From Sipunculus nudus (taxonomy: Eukaryota > Annelida > Sipuncula > Golfingiida > Sipunculidae): 64,000 bases of DNA. Position numbers and translations under genes: made by a program. The stretch spans positions 89,756,642 to 89,820,641 of the forward strand of contig CM049306.1 of the NCBI GenBank assembly GCA_026874595.1, given 5' to 3'. The notes under the pieces are model-generated. The model was given only the letters and a program-made list of their open reading frames with translations, did no database searches and had not been told where the DNA came from. Positions 59,926-64,000 of this stretch are shown piece by piece (position 1 is the first letter of the stretch; each line of letters opens with the position of its first letter).

Positions 59926-60602
59926 CTAGTTTAAATCTGAATCTTTTGTGCTCTCCCCCTGCTGTTTCCCTTGTTGGGGATGTACAGATCGCTTTTTCTC
60001 AGGGCAATCTCTAGCGAAATGGCCCCTTTGTTGACAGTGGAAACAGACAATCTCGGTAGCCTCTGTTCGTGGAGGTGGTGTAGGGACACGATGAAGATTT
60101 CTCGCCTGTCTGTCTCTGAAGATCAATTCAACTTTATCCTCCAGAATGGTCATTTTTTGCAAAAGGTCCGAAATGTTTTTCTGTTGCTGCTGATATCTCT
60201 TCTCAGCCATGCCTTCCCTGTCCACATCTGAAAGTTTTGGAGGTGCAGGTGGTGTTGCCATTACTCCCATCTCTTTGACCCTTGGATTGCCCTGTCTGAT
60301 TTGTGGGTTAAAGATTTTTGGTCTGTAGTGTTTAAACTGTACTGCTCTGACATCCAGTCCGAGAAGTCTGACTGCTCCTGAGCGAAATGCACCTGTCTGG
60401 CAACATGAGAGGACTTCCCAAATATCACTCGGCCTTTGTTTATGTAGCTACTAACATATCTCAGCGCTTTGTTGATGCTGCGAGGGTTCTTATCCATTGC
60501 GGATGCTGCGGCATGTTTGTCTGCACAGCCTCTTAAGAAATGCTCTACTGCGATCTGTTCTAGTGTGCTTTCTCTAGCACCTGGCAACCCATCCATGAAC
60601 AA
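59926..60602 (-). pseudogene. gag C-terminal part with CCHC zinc knuckle
   Basis: Two frames joined near 60310, at an A run, carry the end of the capsid-like region and then a proline-rich linker. A nucleocapsid knuckle CFHCQQRGHFARDC (C-x2-C-x4-H-x4-C) packages RNA in the family. A basic tail follows and stops at 59926. The frame upstream joins the preceding gag part after a shift in a six-G run near 60650. Confidence 0.8.
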
Positions 60603-62302
60603 GAAGAGGACCCTCTGACTAAATTCTTCAAGTGTTTCCCCCCTTTCTGCTTGACAAATTGCAGGGCCCTCCTGACAGTGATGGGATCCTCTTCAACACC
60701 AAATCTTTTTCCCAGTTTCTTTTTTAGCAGTTTATAGTCATGTTCAATTCTTAGCTTCCTCACAAAATCCAGTGCCTTACCTGAAAGGCTGTCCACCAGT
60801 CTGTCGGCCTTTTTATGTGTTGACCATTTGTATCTTGCGGCATATCTTTCAAACTGAAAGATAAATGCCTTCCAAGTTCCATCACCACAGAACTGTGCCA
60901 ATTTAGGCGGAAGCGGGCTTGCTCGACTTGCTCTACTGGAGTGTCCTCTTGCACTAAGGGGTCTAGAATTCGATGCGCGGTCGCTTGAATCGGATGTACT
61001 ACTGCTTGAGCTAGAAGCTCTATGGCGCCCCCTATGTCTACCTCTATGTCCACTCGAGTCAGATTCCGATGAGCTGCTAGATCGCCTGCGGCTCCTGTAG
61101 GAAAAACTTCCGGCACTGCTTCTATCAGAGCTACTACTAGAATCTCTACGTGTTTTGGGTCAGCGATGGTAGGGCTTCGGGCTGTAGTTCTTTGACTTAC
61201 TTGACGGACTTGTATTTACGTTGTGGACATGCTTCTTAGAGTCTATTTCTCGATGCCTGACTTGATCTGGCCCTGCATGATCACGTGGGGTATGGTCTTG
61301 TCGCCGATATCCGTGTGTCCTATCAGTTGAATCAGTCCTCTCAACCATCTTGTCATGTGATCTGTATTGTCTGTTATGACTAACAGCAACCCCAGTGAGA
61401 GGCTCTGGGTAATGTCTTGAGACAGGATTGTAGTAGCCAGGGGACTGATTTCTTGCATGACCAATGGCGGGTGCCCTGTGGCCCTGAACATACCGGTCTC
61501 TATTATCAAATTCATCCAGGCAGAGTGAATAATACGGATGTGTGGGAGGTCCCCTAACCGAATGACTCTCTGATCTAAATTGTTGGTCCTGGTACCTGGA
61601 TTGGTGTGTCTTAGATATTTCGTGCTTTGGACTCGGGGCAAGTTTATTTCCCTTTGGGTTTGGCCTATCTGCTTCATGGTGTGGCTCGACTGGGGGGCAT
61701 CTCTGGACAAAGGCAACTCCAAATGTTTGTAGTGGGCCTGGGTTGTAAGAGTTAAACATATTAGGCCTCCTATACTCAGCATTATTGCCTTGACCTTCCT
61801 CATCTGAATAATCATAAGGCAAGGTGGCTGCTGGGCTTGATGTATTATGGTCAGGTTTGTGATAAATCCCCCTCTTAAAGGCTGAGCTATTTGCAGTAAT
61901 CACCTGTTGTATTGTAGGATCAGAATGTAGAGTGGGGGTTCCCCTTTCCTGTATAACATGTTTGGAGGTGTGGGTATTGTTTTCAGCTTTTTCCACGGTT
62001 TCCATATTGTGAGTGGCTTGGTGCCTTATTTCATTTGATTGTTCGTTACCCGGTGATGTGTCAGTTTGAACCAAGTGGACAGGCAATACTACTTTGCCAT
62101 TTACTAGGAGATCTTGCCAGTCACTGACCTTTGTTCCAGTAGCCTGGGCTAGCTGAGGGATGTCAAAATCTGGGTGTTCCTCACGAAGTATCAGAAACTG
62201 CTGTGCATTGTCCATATTTATGAGCAGAGGAAATGCTGAGGATAACACCTGCACTGTTACACTGCGCAAATTAAGAGGCATTGTGTTCATTCTTGCTGCC
62301 AA
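60560..62302 (-). pseudogene. gag N-terminal arm, SR-rich linker and capsid-like region (internal TGA)
   Basis: One frame extends from ATG 62302 to 60560, broken only by TGA at 61160-61162. Residues 1-380 are hydrophilic, rich in His, Pro, Asn and Gln, of no known fold. After the TGA comes a 70-residue Ser/Arg/Asp-rich stretch with SYRSRRRSSSSSESDSS-like composition. A retrotransposon-gag capsid segment follows (FCGDGTWKAFIFQFERYA ... KADRLVDSLSGKALDFV). Gag assembles the particle. The long arm plus SR linker is unusual for Ty3/gypsy, whose gag usually begins close to the capsid. The TGA is one step from CGA. Confidence 0.75.
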
Positions 62303-63122
62303 TAGAAGTTAATTGATTGTCTTTTGCCGAGGTCGGGGGGGGGGGTTGAAGTGTTAATATTTGCAGGAAAAATCAATGAAGCAATGTGCAAGAAAAGTAT
62401 TAATGCTTATAATAGTGCTGAGATAAAAGCAAGCACAGCAGTACAACAGACAAGCAATATGAAATAAAATATTTTACTAAGAGGGATATGAATATAATAA
62501 GAATCAGGGTAGTGGCAGGCTCTGTTCAGAAAATATTGGACTAATGACAGGAGCTACTTGCAGGTAATCATACAAGTGGGTCCACACAATGAGAAAAAAT
62601 AGGCCTGAAAATTGTGCTGGTTGAATAATACTGACAAACAGTAGGTTGTCAGCAGAATTATTGTGAAAGAATACTGTCAGCCTTGACTAACAAATAAAAG
62701 TGTCATCAATCCAATAGGACTCAACACGGGTTATGACTGTTTGACAACAGCACTGAGCTACAACAGTTGTCAACGGCGCTGAGCGATAATGTGTTGACAG
62801 CACAGCTGAGCGATAAACGGGAAATCACAACGTCAGGTGGACGTCAAGCGGGGTTGGGCGATAATAACAGAACGCGCCACTACAGTATCAGTTATTCCTA
62901 AGCAGGGAATAAATGACAGTAAAGTAGATGAATGTGGTTCATCTGGACTGAAGTAAACCTAACAAGTGACGAAGTGGTTAGGATAGGCTATAAATATCGG
63001 AAGAGAAAATCAAGGTGATAAACTGAGGAATGAAATCACCGGGGGCAAATGGCTTCCCCAGTGAAAAGTCTCTGCCGATAACTAGCAAAGACACGCTAGC
63101 AACCGATTTATTTCGTCGCCAA
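62303..63122 (-). other. 5' leader of the LTR element
   Basis: Between the 5' LTR and gag, with no open frame. Directly after the LTR the minus strand reads TTGGCGACGAAATAAATCGG, the place of the primer binding site. TGGCGAC-type starts are common there, but I could not assign the tRNA. Plus-strand GAGCTACAACAG and GAGCGATAA motifs recur three to four times around 62750-62860, suggesting short structured repeats. A G homopolymer lies at 62334-62345. Confidence 0.55.
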
Positions 63123-63350
63123 TGTAAACATTTTTAAACGCTTACTATGTGGGCAATATCCTTACCCACCTGGAAGGGTCCGATGGCAGAGAAGACCTGA
63201 GTATTCCGCGGATTAATCTTGGCTTGAATCAGCTGGGTATCTTGGCTTCCATTACGTCGGGTCTTCTGCGCATGTCCAGGGGCCAGTTCCGGGGTGTCCA
63301 AAATCCAGAGGTCGACATCTGGCGCCGGTGTTTTCTCTACATCTACTACC
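63123..63350 (-). repeat. 5' LTR, 228 bp
   Basis: Same length as the 3' LTR, with eight differences. It ends ..TTTACA and starts GG where the 3' copy has TG, a change that would disturb integrase recognition if copied. It is flanked outside by GTAC (63351-63354). Confidence 0.9.
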
Positions 63351-63354
63351 GTAC

Positions 63355-64000
63355 ACTTGTTGCACTAAAGAAGCACATGCAGTTTCAGCATTTTAAAAGT
63401 ATTTCTGTACAGCATTTCACTGAAAACACAAAATAAGCACAATTTAAGCACACTTCATGTTCCAAAATTTCTGTAAGTGTATGTTCAAATAGATGGTGGG
63501 ATTTTCCAAGATGTAAAATCATGGGATGAATTTACCGTTTCAGCAAGTATGTGTGAACAGCCTTTCATAATAAATATATTTACAGTACTCCTGTTAATTC
63601 TTCAGACATTTTTTTACATAAATATATTTGTTATTAAAGAGAAACAGCTGCCATTTGTCATTATACATGTTGTACACAATGATCATGCTAGTATATGTGT
63701 ATAACAAATTCTTGAGTTCACGACTTTTTTCCAGGTTTGCATAAATTAGATCACCAAATTGAAACTCTTATAGTTTCTTTCAAATGGCACTGAAAAAACC
63801 CTTCACTTAATTAAAGATATATTGATTTATTAATTCTTTTTTTTTATTTTGTATCTTTTTTGGTAAATCACTTTAAGTAAGATCAGAATTAATTTAGGAT
63901 ATTCTAATTGGATTTTGTCCCAGAGGTCAAATTACAATCCTACCAGCATAAACAAAGATCATGGGTTTGTCTGACATCAACTCCTATTGGAGTGAGTTCC
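63355..64000. repeat. Diverged host repeat right of the LTR element
   Basis: Continuation of the repeat at 50872-52568, separated from it by the LTR element. Shared blocks are TTCTTGAGTTCA, TATAGTTTCT, AC(C)CTTCAC and ATTCTAATTGGATT. No gene. Confidence 0.5.

Larger units (their letters stand above)
52573..63350 (-). mobile_element. Ty3/gypsy LTR retrotransposon with zinc-finger and TatD cargo
   Basis: The element is 10.8 kb, read on the minus strand: 5' LTR (63123-63350), leader, gag, protease-RT-RNase H-integrase, C2H2 ORF, TatD ORF, purine tract, 3' LTR (52573-52800). Target duplication GTAC is at 52569-52572 and 63351-63354. The order RT-RNase H-integrase and the GPY motif (no chromodomain seen) place it in Ty3/gypsy. 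The LTRs differ at 8 of 228 positions, so the insertion is not fresh. The 5' LTR begins GG instead of TG. A 619-bp tandem duplication near the 3' end inflates its length. Confidence 0.92.

Noticed and set aside
60630-60655. Programmed -1 frameshift at the six-G run in gag
   Set aside because: The codon phase does not place a proper slippery heptamer on the zero frame, and it lies inside the capsid-like region rather than at a gag-pol border; a homopolymer indel is more likely.

Overview
The window is animal nuclear DNA. It is AT-rich, intron-poor in what can be read, and packed with retroelements, foldback elements and satellite-like repeats. A single-exon Toll-like receptor (leucine-rich repeats, one membrane span, TIR domain), a Tx1/L1-like LINE, a Helentron-like element with an internal tandem array and a Ty3/gypsy element together suggest a marine mollusc, most likely a bivalve. 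This placement comes from family resemblance read by eye, not from a search.

Layout. 1-5 kb: AT-rich spacer with one intronless RING-finger gene (minus strand). 5.06-45.45 kb: a tandem segmental duplication in three copies, A (5064-20725), B (21096-43022) and a truncated C (43024-45447). A carries an intact Toll-like receptor gene (14598-16769, minus). B carries its paralogue (37375-39546), broken by one TAG codon and altered in TIR box 1. B also holds a 5.85-kb LINE (25651-31505) with a 13-bp target duplication and poly(A) tail. The LINE is absent from the matching site in A, so it most simply inserted after the duplication. SINEs, a foldback element nested in a SINE and hAT transposase remnants are shared between copies. 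Copy C ends next to a 178-bp cluster of palindromes.

45.8-50.9 kb: diverged tandem repeats, a (GGAC)n tract and a Helitron/HINE-like element with 13-bp inverted subterminal repeats, about five 278-bp core repeats and a 3' hairpin followed by CTAG. 50.9-52.6 and 63.35-64 kb: parts of a diverged host repeat split by an LTR retrotransposon.

52573-63350: a 10.8-kb Ty3/gypsy element on the minus strand with 228-bp LTRs and a GTAC target duplication. It has a gag with an SR-rich linker, capsid-like segment and CCHC knuckle, then pol in the order protease, RT, RNase H, integrase. In the env position lies an unexpected cargo: a two-finger C2H2 ORF overlapping a TatD-family metallo-nuclease ORF, preceded by a strong 3' splice-site sequence. 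Gag, pol and the TatD ORF all carry frameshifts or nonsense codons, so this copy is probably inactive. The arrangement looks like a captured accessory gene and is the most interesting item here.

No CRISPR array, rRNA or free-standing tRNA gene was seen. Identities quoted between copies are by eye.
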